Made by a program: the position numbers and the translations under genes | Notes under the pieces: model-generated | Seen by the model: the letters and a program-made list of their open reading frames with translations, nothing else | What the model was told of the DNA's origin: nothing | Databases searched by the model: none | Shown: positions 27,487-35,677 of the stretch, one piece after another | Layout: every line of letters begins with the position of its first letter | How positions within the stretch are numbered: position 1 is the first letter of the stretch | Source: an uncultured Spartobacteria bacterium | GTDB lineage: Bacteria; Verrucomicrobiota; Verrucomicrobiia; Chthoniobacterales; Chthoniobacteraceae | Assembly: GCA_903901425.1 (NCBI GenBank) | Contig: CAIURC010000214.1 | Span: forward strand, 62,001-126,000 | Length of the DNA: 64,000 nt | Direction: 5' to 3'

Positions 27487-28248
27487 TCACCTCGCCGCTC
27501 GCCCAAACCACGCCTTGATTTTGTTCCACCCAGTTTCAGGATTTTGCACACGCCCTCTGGGCTCCGGCCGCGCCCGACCACGAGCACCTCCCCCCTGCAA
27601 TTTCGGGACCGCCTTCTGCGGAGGTTTCGAGGCCACCTTCAGGCTGCTCGCCCTCACCGCCGAGTCCGGCAGCCAGCTTTTTTCAATCCGCACCGGTGTG
27701 CCAATCTGGGAGTTCTCAAAAAAGTGTTTTGCCATGTCCTCAGGCAACCGGATGCAACCGTGGGACGCCGGGCGACCAGGCAAATGACCGGCATGAAAAC
27801 CGAATCCGCGCGAGAACCTCAGGAAATAAGGCATCGGCGCACCGGAAAAAACGGATCCTTCCGGGGGACGGTCCTTGGAAATGTCCACGTTCTTCCGGAT
27901 CACTTGTCCGTCTGCCCCCACGAAATCCCCGTACAGGTTCGACACGTGTTTCTCGTCCTTCTGGATGACACGGTATTTGCCAGGCGGCGTCTCAAAGCCA
28001 TTCCGGCCGCTGGAAACGCCCGTCTCGGCAACCACGCGGCGCCCCTTGAGGAAAAAAGCGCGCTGTTCCTGCAGCCCAACCACGATCTGGGGGGCGCCCG
28101 GAACACCATCTCCCGACCAGTACACCGGCCGCTCGGGGGGCGGCACCTGCCTGCGCGCGGGAACCCGGCGGTTGAACCCGGAGAAATGGGCGCAACCACC
28201 GAAAGCCCACAAAAACAATAGCATCAGTGCAGGAGCGACGCGGAACAT
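27487..28248 (-). CDS. L,D-transpeptidase (YkuD domain), lipoprotein-like
   Basis: This 253-residue exported protein starts MFRVAPALMLLFLWAFGGC, a signal that may be a lipobox. The YkuD domain carries FHAGHLPGRPASHGCIRL, with the catalytic Cys in SHGC and the upstream His. Such enzymes form 3-3 peptidoglycan crosslinks or attach proteins to the wall. The C-terminal 60 residues are basic and low in complexity, and may bind the wall or nucleic acid. The ATG at 28248 is chosen over a TTG four codons earlier. It lies 73 bases upstream of fcl on the same strand. Confidence 0.85.
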   Translation of the reverse strand: MFRVAPALMLLFLWAFGGCAHFSGFNRRVPARRQVPPPERPVYWSGDGVPGAPQIVVGLQEQRAFFLKGRRVVAETGVSSGRNGFETPPGKYRVIQKDEKHVSNLYGDFVGADGQVIRKNVDISKDRPPEGSVFSGAPMPYFLRFSRGFGFHAGHLPGRPASHGCIRLPEDMAKHFFENSQIGTPVRIEKSWLPDSAVRASSLKVASKPPQKAVPKLQGGGARGRARPEPRGRVQNPETGWNKIKAWFGRAAR

Positions 28249-28411
28249 GACGTGTGACAACGGGGAAGACTAGCGGCGTCTAGGCCGCTGGCAACCCATT
28301 CCCTTCATCCTGAGGGAAAACAACTTGCAGCGGGCCGATGCGGGGTTTCCCAAAGGAAGAGAACCTAATTTTTTTCTTGCCTCGGCCTTCATTAGCTAAA
28401 GACTCCACGCC

Positions 28412-28828
28412 ATGTCTAAAACTTCAAGCCGGACTGCCTGCCTGCAGGAAATGATCAAACTCGAGGAGCGCAAAGGCACCCTCGAAAAACAACTTTCCGA
28501 AATCCATGCCCGCATCCAGGCGCTCACCCGCGAACTGCTCGGAAAACCCGGGAAATCCGTTCCCGCCCCGGGAGACGACGCTTCCGCACCCGCCAAAACC
28601 CGGTCCCGCCGGAAATCCTCCGGGAACCGGAGTCCGCGCGGCGAAATGACCGGCCTGATCCTTGAAGAACTCAAAGCCGCGGGCCCCGAAGGAGTTTCCG
28701 TGGCGGATCTGGCCACCAAATTGGACAAGAAATACGCCAACGTTTACGTCTGGTTCAGCACGACCGGAAAAAACAACTATCCCAACATTGAGAAGGCCGG
28801 CAAAGGCCGCTTCCGAATCAAGGAATAA
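28412..28828 (+). CDS. Small coiled-coil protein with C-terminal winged-helix-like domain
   Basis: This is a 138-residue cytoplasmic protein. Residues about 8-45 form a coiled coil (KLEERKGTLEKQLSEIHARI). A basic, Ser/Pro-rich linker with TRSRRKSSGNR follows. Residues about 75-138 look like a small winged-helix domain (GEMTGLILEELKAAG, then VSVADLATKLDKKYANVYVW and a final hairpin KAGKGRFRI). The layout suggests a DNA-binding dimer, either a nucleoid-associated protein or a regulator. I recognise no named family. It is the only gene between the divergent L,D-transpeptidase and tRNA-Cys. Confidence 0.6.
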   Translation: MSKTSSRTACLQEMIKLEERKGTLEKQLSEIHARIQALTRELLGKPGKSVPAPGDDASAPAKTRSRRKSSGNRSPRGEMTGLILEELKAAGPEGVSVADLATKLDKKYANVYVWFSTTGKNNYPNIEKAGKGRFRIKE

Positions 28829-28879
28829 CGCCTCTGCGGTCCGCGGTCTCCCGGGACTGTGTCCGGGGACGTTCTCCTG

Positions 28880-28908
28880 TTGACGTCCCTGAAATGTTCC
28901 GCTAACCA
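28880..28908 (+). promoter_or_regulatory. Candidate promoter of tRNA-Cys
   Basis: TTGACG and TAACCA are separated by 17 bases, placing transcription start about 10 bases before the mature tRNA. Confidence 0.4.
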
Positions 28909-28925
28909 TCCGGGCTCAGTGAAAA

Positions 28926-28997
28926 GGCGGGGTCGCCAAGTGGTAAGGCTCGGCTCTGCAAAAGCCGCATTCGTGGGTTCGATTCCCACCCCCGCCT
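28926..28997 (+). tRNA. tRNA-Cys (anticodon GCA)
   Basis: All four arms pair: the acceptor GGCGGGG/CCCCGCC, the anticodon stem CGGCT/AGCCG around the loop CTGCAAA, and the T arm GTGGG-TTCGATT-CCCAC. The discriminator base is T, as expected for Cys. CCA is not encoded. The next coding sequence begins only 12 bases downstream. Confidence 0.97.
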
Positions 28998-29009
28998 CTC
29001 TCTCCTTCC

Positions 29010-29903
29010 ATGGCAGTCTTTTCTCTGACCCGCCAAGCGCCCATTTCCGCCACGGCGTGGGCGGTTCTGCTGTACTTTGTTTTTTCCACCGCGGCGATCC
29101 GGGGCGAGGAGGCAGCAGCCAGAATCAGCGCCACTGCGCAGAGCAGCGTTCCCGTCCAACTCAGCCATTCTGCCCTGCCGGGCTTGATCTTGGTCTGGTG
29201 CCCGCCCGGAACATTCCTGATGGGCAGCCCAAAGGGTGAACTTGGACGCTTTGCCAACGAGGCACCGGCCGAGACCACCCTCACACATGGATTTTTCATC
29301 CAGTCCACCGAACTAACCCAACAACAGTGGGGGGCGCTCCGGACCTCAAATCCCTCCAGCTTCGTCAATCCCTCCAATCCGGTCGAAATGGTCAACTGGG
29401 AGGACGCGACCGGTTTCTGCGAGGAACTCACCCGGAAATCTCTGGCCGAGGGGCTCATTCCGAAGGGCTGGCGCTTCGATCTCCCCACCGAAGCCCAGTG
29501 GGAATACGCCTGCCGCGCAGGCACCACCTCGGCTCTGAATGATGGCAGCAATCTCGCCTCCAAAACTGGGGCCGACCCGGGACTCGACCCACTGGCCTGG
29601 TACGAAGCCAACTCCGAACAAGCCGCCCACCCCGTGGCTGGCAAAAAGCCCAACGCTTGGGGACTCTACGACATGCACGGCAACCTCTGGGAATGGTGCC
29701 GGGACTGGTTTGAGTTCAAACTCAAGGGAGGCAACGACCCGGCCGGTCCAACAGAAGGTTCCTCGCGCGTGATCCGGGGCGGCTCGTGGTACATTGGTTC
29801 CCCGTCGTTTTGCAGGTCTGCATACCGGTCCAGCTACGGAATCGAACGCCGCATCTCCCATCTCGGCTTCCGGATCGCCCTCGTTCCCTCTCCGCGCCCC
29901 TGA
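29010..29903 (+). CDS. Secreted SUMF1/formylglycine-generating-enzyme family protein
   Basis: This 297-residue protein has an N-terminal export segment (AWAVLLYFVFSTAAIRG). The FGE-sulfatase fold follows: PPGTFLMGSP, WEDATGFCEELT, FDLPTEAQWEYACRAGT, GLYDMHGNLWEW and SSRVIRGGSW. Most bacterial members outside the true sulfatase activators are binding or non-heme-iron proteins. Export makes a role in cytoplasmic sulfatase activation unlikely. The ATG is 12 bases after tRNA-Cys with no terminator between them, so it may be read from the tRNA promoter. Confidence 0.85.
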   Translation: MAVFSLTRQAPISATAWAVLLYFVFSTAAIRGEEAAARISATAQSSVPVQLSHSALPGLILVWCPPGTFLMGSPKGELGRFANEAPAETTLTHGFFIQSTELTQQQWGALRTSNPSSFVNPSNPVEMVNWEDATGFCEELTRKSLAEGLIPKGWRFDLPTEAQWEYACRAGTTSALNDGSNLASKTGADPGLDPLAWYEANSEQAAHPVAGKKPNAWGLYDMHGNLWEWCRDWFEFKLKGGNDPAGPTEGSSRVIRGGSWYIGSPSFCRSAYRSSYGIERRISHLGFRIALVPSPRP

Positions 29904-29996
29904 AGGCGCCCCCGTCGCTTCGGAATTCCCATCCGATTCCCGGCTCAATCGCCTTGCCGGCTCCGGGCTCATTGCCTTTTCTTGCGAGGTTGAGAG

Positions 29997-30025
29997 TTGA
30001 GCCCTCTTCCGCCCTGCCCTATAGC
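29997..30025 (+). promoter_or_regulatory. Candidate hemL promoter with a very short leader
   Basis: TTGAGC and TATAGC are separated by 17 bases. Transcription would begin at about 30032, some five bases before the hemL ATG at 30037, leaving no room for a ribosome binding site. Confidence 0.5.
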
Positions 30026-30036
30026 TACGCCCTCCC

Positions 30037-31311
30037 ATGCCTGATTCCTCCACTCTGTTCGCTGAAGCCCGCCGGCTAATTCCCGGCGGCGTGAATTCCC
30101 CGGTCCGCGCATTCCGCGGCGTTGGGGGCGACCCGTTCTTTGTGGCGCGAGCGGAGGGTTGCAGGCTCTGGGACGTGGATGGAAACGAATACATCGACTA
30201 CGTGGGCACCTGGGGTCCAGCGATTCTCGGACATGCTCCGTCCATTGTACAAACTGCCATCCAAGACGCAGCCACCCGGGGTGTCAGCTACGGAACACCC
30301 CACCCGGTCGAGATTGAGATGGCCCGCACCTTGGTAGACTGGGTTCCCTCGCTTGAAAAAGTCCGGATGGTGAATTCCGGCACCGAGGCCACGATGTCCT
30401 GCATCCGTCTGGCAAGAGGCTGCACCGGCCGGGAACGGATTTTGAAGTTTGAAGGCTGCTACCACGGGCATGTGGACTCGCTTCTGGTCAAGGCGGGCAG
30501 CGGTGCGCTCACCCATGGCCAACCCGACTCTGCCGGAGTGCCGGCTGCGCTCGCTGCACTCACCCTGACCATTCCTTTCAACGACACCGACGCCCTCCAT
30601 TCCTGCTTTGCCGAGCACGGCCGGGAACTGGCAGCCGTAATCCTTGAGCCCGTCCCAGCCAATGCCGGCCTTTACCTCCCCAAACCGGGATACCTCGAAC
30701 TCCTCCAGAAACTCTGTAAAGACCACGGCGTCCTCCTCATTTTTGACGAGGTGATGACCGGTTTCAGGCTCGCCAAGGGCGGGTACCAGGAGCGCTGCGG
30801 GATCACCCCCGACCTGACTGCACTTGGCAAAGTGATCGGCGGCGGCCTTCCTGTCGGAGCCTTTGGAGGTCGGGCAGAACTCATGGACATGCTGTCTCCA
30901 GAAGGCCCCGTGTACCAGGCGGGCACGCTTTCCGGGAACCCCCTCGCGCTCGCGGCCGGCCTTGCCCAGTTGCGTGAACTTGAACGCGTGGATGGCTGGA
31001 AACAACTCGAGGAGAAAGGCGCCCAGTTTGAGGAGGGCGTCCGGCATGCACTCCGCAAAACCGGAAAGGATTACGTTTTCCAGCGGATCGGCTCCATGTT
31101 CTGCCTCTATTTCACCCCAGGCCCGGTCTGGAATCTGGCCGATGCTCAGCGAAGCGACCGGGAGGCTTTCGGCCGCTTTTTCCATGCCTGCCGCAGGAGC
31201 GGCGTCTATTTTGCACCGTCCCAGTTTGAGGCGGGTTTCCTCTGCCTGGCCCACTCAGAGGCCGACCTCGCCAAGACCGGCGAAATTGCAGCCACCGCAC
31301 TGTCCGCCTGA
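30037..31311 (+). CDS. hemL: Glutamate-1-semialdehyde 2,1-aminomutase
   Basis: This class III PLP aminotransferase makes 5-aminolevulinate from glutamate-1-semialdehyde in the C5 haem/tetrapyrrole pathway. The N-terminal IPGGVNSPVRAF, PLP-contact NSGTEATMS, FDEVMTGFR and active-site Lys265 in LGKVIGGGLPVGAFGG are all intact. Its 424 residues are the normal length. It has its own promoter with nearly no leader. The glycosidase-glycosyltransferase gene starts 27 bases after its stop and may be co-transcribed. Confidence 0.97.
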   Translation: MPDSSTLFAEARRLIPGGVNSPVRAFRGVGGDPFFVARAEGCRLWDVDGNEYIDYVGTWGPAILGHAPSIVQTAIQDAATRGVSYGTPHPVEIEMARTLVDWVPSLEKVRMVNSGTEATMSCIRLARGCTGRERILKFEGCYHGHVDSLLVKAGSGALTHGQPDSAGVPAALAALTLTIPFNDTDALHSCFAEHGRELAAVILEPVPANAGLYLPKPGYLELLQKLCKDHGVLLIFDEVMTGFRLAKGGYQERCGITPDLTALGKVIGGGLPVGAFGGRAELMDMLSPEGPVYQAGTLSGNPLALAAGLAQLRELERVDGWKQLEEKGAQFEEGVRHALRKTGKDYVFQRIGSMFCLYFTPGPVWNLADAQRSDREAFGRFFHACRRSGVYFAPSQFEAGFLCLAHSEADLAKTGEIAATALSA

Positions 31312-31338
31312 CCACCCTTTTCTGCCACTCCCTTTTCC

Positions 31339-33927
31339 ATGCCCGACCATCCGGAAACGCAGCCCGCCTCCAGCCACTCCATGGAGCCCATCAAGATCCA
31401 GGCCAAGTTTTTCTTCGAAGGGGATCGCAAATGGTTTCTCAAGGGCGTCACCTATGGCCCGTTCAAACCGAACGCAGAGGGTGACCTGACCGCAACGCCC
31501 GAACAGGCCAAGGCCGATTTTGCGCTCATGCGTGAACTGGGTGTGAACCTCATCCGGGTCTACCATGTCCCACCACGCTGGCTCTTGGATCAGGCTGCGG
31601 AATCCGGCATCCGGGTGATGATTTCCATTCCTTGGACCCAGCACGTCGAGTTTCTCAACCAACGCGCGCTGCGCCGTCAAATCATCCAGACCGTGCGGGA
31701 TGCCGTGGCCAAACACCGCGGACATCCAGCCATCTTCGCCTATCTGGTCGGCAACGAAGTCCCCACCACCATGGTGCGCTGGCTCGGGGCGGGACGCGTG
31801 GTGGAGTTTCTCGAAAAACTCATTTCCGTTGCCCGGGCAACGGATCCGCGGCCGCTCTACAGCTACGCCAGCTATCCGCCCACCGAGTATCTCCTCCCGC
31901 AAAACGTCGATTTCTACTCGTTCAACGTTTATCTGGAGCGCCAACCCGACTTCGAGCGCTACATCGCCCGGCTCCAAAACCTGGCCGAGGACAAGCCGCT
32001 GATTCTTGGCGAGTTCGGCTTGGATACTCTCCGCAAAGGCGAGGATATGCAGGCCGAGGTCCTCGACTGGCACCTCGACACCGTGGTCAATGGAGGCGCC
32101 GCAGGCACCATTTTCTTCTCTTGGACCGACGAGTGGTTCACTGGCGGCCACGAAATCACCGACTGGGAGTTCGGCCTCGTCACCCGGGATCGAAAGCCAA
32201 AGAAAGCCTTTCACAAACTCAAATCCAAACTCAACGGTTCCGGTTCCATCCAGTCCCGGGTGGGCCTGCCGCGCTACCCGAAAGTGTCGGTGATCGTTTG
32301 CAGCTACAACGGCGGCAAAACTCTCGGGGACTGCCTTCGCGCCTTGGATCAAGTCGAGTACCCTGATTTTGAGGTGGTTCTCGTCGATGACGGCTCCAAA
32401 GACGACACCCAGCAGATCGTGGCCCGCTGGCTTCAGGAACGCACCCGGAACCCGAAACCCACCCAGCCCTCGTTCCAAAGCATCGTCCAGCCCAACATGG
32501 GCCTGAGCTACGCCCGGAACGCGGGTGCAAAGGCGGCCAAGGGCGAGATTTTCGCCTACACCGACTCCGACTGCATGCCGGATCCGGACTGGCTCTACTA
32601 CTTGATTGGCACACTGCTCAGCGGCAACTTTGCCGGGGTGGGCGGTCCGAATATTTCGCCGCCGGCGGTGGACTGGATCCAGGCAGCGGTGGCCGCAGCC
32701 CCGGGCGGCCCCAGCCATGTTCTGCTCACAGACGTGGTCGCTGAACACATCCCAGGCTGCAATATGGCGTTCCACCGCTGGGCATTTGAGAGCGTGGGCG
32801 GCTTTGACATCGAGTACCGGAAAGCCGGGGACGACGTGGATTTCTGCTGGCGCCTGCAAACCAGCGGCGGCGTCATCGCATTCAGCCCGAGCGCCATTGT
32901 CTGGCATTACCGGCGGTTCACCCTCGACGCATTCCGGAAACAACAGGAAGGGTACGGCGAAGCGGAAGCAATGCTGCGCTTCAAACACCTCATCTTCTTC
33001 GGGCCGACCGGCCAGGCGAAGTGGAAGGGCCAGATCTACGGCGCCCCGCGGTTCCGCTGGTTGCTCAACCAACCGGTGATCTACCATGGGGTGTTTGGCC
33101 AGGGCCTTTTCCAGTCCATTTACCCAGCATCGCAGTCCGTCATTGCCGCTTACCTGGGCAGTATCGAATGGGTGGCACTCACCGCCTTCATCTTCGTGGT
33201 CACGGTCGCTTTCCCCAACCTCCGCATCGTCCCGCTGATGATGTTTGGCGGGACATTTCTGGTGGCCCTTAGCTCCATGGTCAATGCCAGGATCGAGCCC
33301 CAGTTTGACACGATCCGGGCACGGCTCCTCGTGGCGTTCCTTGCACTGACCCAGCCACTCGGCCGCGGCTGGGCCAGGTACTTCACCTGGCTCAAGTACA
33401 AACGCACGCCCGGCGCCGTCATCGACGCCCCAGAGGAAGGCGTTTCCCACAAAGGCGGCTCCGCTCAACTCGACCTCTGGAACGAATCCGGCCAGGGTCG
33501 CGAAAGCTTGCTCACCGAGATTTTTGCCCTGCTCGAAACCGAAGGCTGGCGCTATTCCGCCGACACGGGCTGGAAACGCTGGGACGTTCAAATCTACGGC
33601 AACTTCTGGTGGATCGTCACCCTCCACACCGTGACCGAATACCATGGCGGCCCCAAGTGCCTCACACGGGTCCGGCTCCGGCTCAAGATGGTGGTTACCA
33701 CATTCCTCGCCAACTTCATCGCCCTCTCCGCTCTCCTGTACCGACAGGCGTTCACCGACCACAAGGACCACCTCTGGTGGGGCATTTACCTGCTGTTCGC
33801 GTCCGTCCTCTGGTACCGGGCATGGCGCCTCAGACGCCGCGTGGCTGACCTCGTGACCGCCGCCGCCAACCGGTGCGGTCTCCAGCGCGTCTTCGGAGAA
33901 CGCAGCCGGGCAAAGGCCGCAGTCTGA
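31339..33927 (+). CDS. Fusion of clan GH-A-like glycosidase and membrane GT2 glycosyltransferase
   Basis: This 862-residue protein has two enzyme domains. Residues about 20-295 look like a TIM-barrel glycoside hydrolase (KWFLKGVTYGPF near the start). The acid/base candidate is Glu140 in VGNEVP and the nucleophile candidate is Glu225 in LGEFGLDT, the strand 4/7 pair of clan GH-A. Residues about 313-545 are a GT2 domain (VSVIVCSYNGG, VLVDDGSKDD, the DxD motif in YTDSDCMPD, and AGDDVDFCWRL). Hydrophobic segments at about 600-648 and 783-832 anchor it in the membrane. There is no N-terminal signal, so both catalytic domains may be cytoplasmic, though topology is unproven. A role in making and trimming or transferring a beta-glucan-like polymer is inference. 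Confidence 0.8.
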   Translation: MPDHPETQPASSHSMEPIKIQAKFFFEGDRKWFLKGVTYGPFKPNAEGDLTATPEQAKADFALMRELGVNLIRVYHVPPRWLLDQAAESGIRVMISIPWTQHVEFLNQRALRRQIIQTVRDAVAKHRGHPAIFAYLVGNEVPTTMVRWLGAGRVVEFLEKLISVARATDPRPLYSYASYPPTEYLLPQNVDFYSFNVYLERQPDFERYIARLQNLAEDKPLILGEFGLDTLRKGEDMQAEVLDWHLDTVVNGGAAGTIFFSWTDEWFTGGHEITDWEFGLVTRDRKPKKAFHKLKSKLNGSGSIQSRVGLPRYPKVSVIVCSYNGGKTLGDCLRALDQVEYPDFEVVLVDDGSKDDTQQIVARWLQERTRNPKPTQPSFQSIVQPNMGLSYARNAGAKAAKGEIFAYTDSDCMPDPDWLYYLIGTLLSGNFAGVGGPNISPPAVDWIQAAVAAAPGGPSHVLLTDVVAEHIPGCNMAFHRWAFESVGGFDIEYRKAGDDVDFCWRLQTSGGVIAFSPSAIVWHYRRFTLDAFRKQQEGYGEAEAMLRFKHLIFFGPTGQAKWKGQIYGAPRFRWLLNQPVIYHGVFGQGLFQSIYPASQSVIAAYLGSIEWVALTAFIFVVTVAFPNLRIVPLMMFGGTFLVALSSMVNARIEPQFDTIRARLLVAFLALTQPLGRGWARYFTWLKYKRTPGAVIDAPEEGVSHKGGSAQLDLWNESGQGRESLLTEIFALLETEGWRYSADTGWKRWDVQIYGNFWWIVTLHTVTEYHGGPKCLTRVRLRLKMVVTTFLANFIALSALLYRQAFTDHKDHLWWGIYLLFASVLWYRAWRLRRRVADLVTAAANRCGLQRVFGERSRAKAAV

Positions 33928-33963
33928 CCGTCCGGAAATCGAACGAAAGAGCGCCCCTTCCGC

Positions 33964-34935
33964 ATGAGCCTGCTGACGAGCGATTATGACTACACCCTGC
34001 CGGAGGAACTCATTGCCCGGCATCCGCTCCCGAACCGGGACGGTGCCCGGATGCTGGTGCTCCACCGGAAAACTCAGCAGATCGAGCACCTCCAGTTTCG
34101 CGATTTCCCAGCCCTGCTGGAACCCGGTGGACTCGTGGTGCTCAACAACACACGAGTCATTCCTGCCCGGGTTTTTTCCGATGATCGCGGGATAGAACTC
34201 CTGTTTCTGGAGTCCACGGACGTCACCACCTGGAAGTGCCTGGTCAAACCCGGGCGCAAAATGCGCGTCGGCCATTCCGTCTCTGTTCTCGGCGTCCGGG
34301 GAACAGTGACCGAGATCTGCCCAGAGGGCGAGCGCCTGATCCGCTTTGAAGGCCCTGTGGATCTGGAGGCGGCCGGTGAAATCCCGCTTCCCCCGTATTT
34401 TGAGCGGGCACCGGAACCCGCGGATCTGGAGCGTTACCAGACGGTTTTTGCGACGGAGAAAGGAGCGGTGGCGGCACCCACCGCCGGGCTGCATTTCACA
34501 CCCGAAATCCTAGCCTCGATTCCACACACATTTGTCACGTTGCACGTGGGCGCCGGCACGTTCCGACCGGTCCAGGCGGACGACCTGAGCCAGCACCGGA
34601 TGCATTCCGAACGGTTCCATGTTTCCCCAGAGGCTGCCGAAACCATCAATGCAGCCCGAACGATCACCGCGATTGGCACCACCACCACCCGGGTTCTTGA
34701 AAGCCTTGGCCGCCCTGTGCCAGCGGGATCCGGTGAAACCGACATCTTTCTTCATCCCCCCTGCACGTTCGGGGTAGTAGACCATCTGCTCACCAACTTT
34801 CACCTCCCAAAATCGACCCTGCTCATGCTGGTCAGCGCCATGGCTGGGCGGGAGTTTGTGCTCGAGGCATATCGGGAGGCAGTGGCGCTCCGGTACCGTT
34901 TTTACAGCTACGGCGACTGCATGCTCATCCTGTAG
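33964..34935 (+). CDS. queA: S-adenosylmethionine:tRNA ribosyltransferase-isomerase QueA
   Basis: QueA converts preQ1-modified tRNA to epoxyqueuosine using the ribosyl group of SAM. The N-terminal DYDYTLPEELIARHPL, LNNTRVIPAR, the central APTAGLHFT and HVGAGTFRPV, and the C-terminal VDHLLTNFHLPKSTLLMLVSA are all intact. At 323 residues it is slightly shorter than the usual 340. No other queuosine genes are in the window. Confidence 0.97.
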   Translation: MSLLTSDYDYTLPEELIARHPLPNRDGARMLVLHRKTQQIEHLQFRDFPALLEPGGLVVLNNTRVIPARVFSDDRGIELLFLESTDVTTWKCLVKPGRKMRVGHSVSVLGVRGTVTEICPEGERLIRFEGPVDLEAAGEIPLPPYFERAPEPADLERYQTVFATEKGAVAAPTAGLHFTPEILASIPHTFVTLHVGAGTFRPVQADDLSQHRMHSERFHVSPEAAETINAARTITAIGTTTTRVLESLGRPVPAGSGETDIFLHPPCTFGVVDHLLTNFHLPKSTLLMLVSAMAGREFVLEAYREAVALRYRFYSYGDCMLIL

Positions 34936-34976
34936 CCCCGGTGGACTCGTGCAACCCGGCCCGCTGTAAAAGGCGC

Positions 34977-35474
34977 CTACGCCTCAATTGCGGGACACAC
35001 GGCCTGCCAGTGCCGCGCCAAGGCGTCCCGGTCCGCATCGCAGAGTTTGCGCCTGCCGCGTTTGTACAGCCGCTCGGCCTCGGTTGGATCCTCCAACTCC
35101 CAGGCCACCTCGATCCCCTCCATGTACGCCGTCAAATCCTTCGGGTAATAGTACAGGATCCGCTGGTAATGCTCCAATGCCTCCGGCAACCGCTCCTTTT
35201 TTCGGTAAAACCGCGGCAACGTGTAGTCCAAGGGCGGTTCCCCAGTGGCCTCTGGATAGATGAACCCCGAAACCAACCGAGCTACACGGTCCGAAATCAG
35301 CCACCGCATTTCCGGACCGAAAAAGAAAGCCCCGGATACCATTGTGAGGAGGCCGGCAATTGAGGAATCCCGCGTGCCGTCAAAACCCAATTTGAACCCC
35401 GAACCCACCAGAAAACAGCCCACTCCCAACCTCAGAACGCGCACCACAGAACTGAATCGATCCGAGTTTTTCAT
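34977..35474 (-). CDS. Small membrane-anchored protein with a TPR-like helical domain
   Basis: 165 residues. Two hydrophobic segments lie near the N-terminus (VLRLGVGCFLVGSG and IAGLLTMVSGAFFFG). After residue 80 there is a helical pair, PEALEHYQRILYYYPKD and DPTEAERLYKRGRRKL, which resembles one or two tetratricopeptide units. It may scaffold an envelope complex. I know no named family. The ATG at 35474 is preferred to a GTG three codons earlier. It converges with queA. The roughly 200 bases between it and glmM hold no recognised feature. Confidence 0.6.
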   Translation of the reverse strand: MKNSDRFSSVVRVLRLGVGCFLVGSGFKLGFDGTRDSSIAGLLTMVSGAFFFGPEMRWLISDRVARLVSGFIYPEATGEPPLDYTLPRFYRKKERLPEALEHYQRILYYYPKDLTAYMEGIEVAWELEDPTEAERLYKRGRRKLCDADRDALARHWQAVCPAIEA

Positions 35475-35677
35475 CAGGCCCACCTCGTTGCTCTTCTATC
35501 AAAACCCGTCCCTGTCGGCAACCCGGTTTCCATCCCCACCCCCGGCAACGCCGCATCGGGCGCCCACGCGTTCCCCAGCCCCCCTGATTTTTTCAACAGC
35601 GCGCCGGATCCCGCTTGTGCTCGGATACCGGAACGGGCTACCGCTCATCTCTCCCGAGGCCTTCATTCCATCCATCC

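Noticed and set aside
31255-34494. Minus-strand frame open for 1079 codons
   Set aside because: It lies opposite the glycosidase-GT2 fusion and queA, both with strong motifs. Such antisense frames arise from GC-rich codon bias, and the translation shows no recognisable domain.
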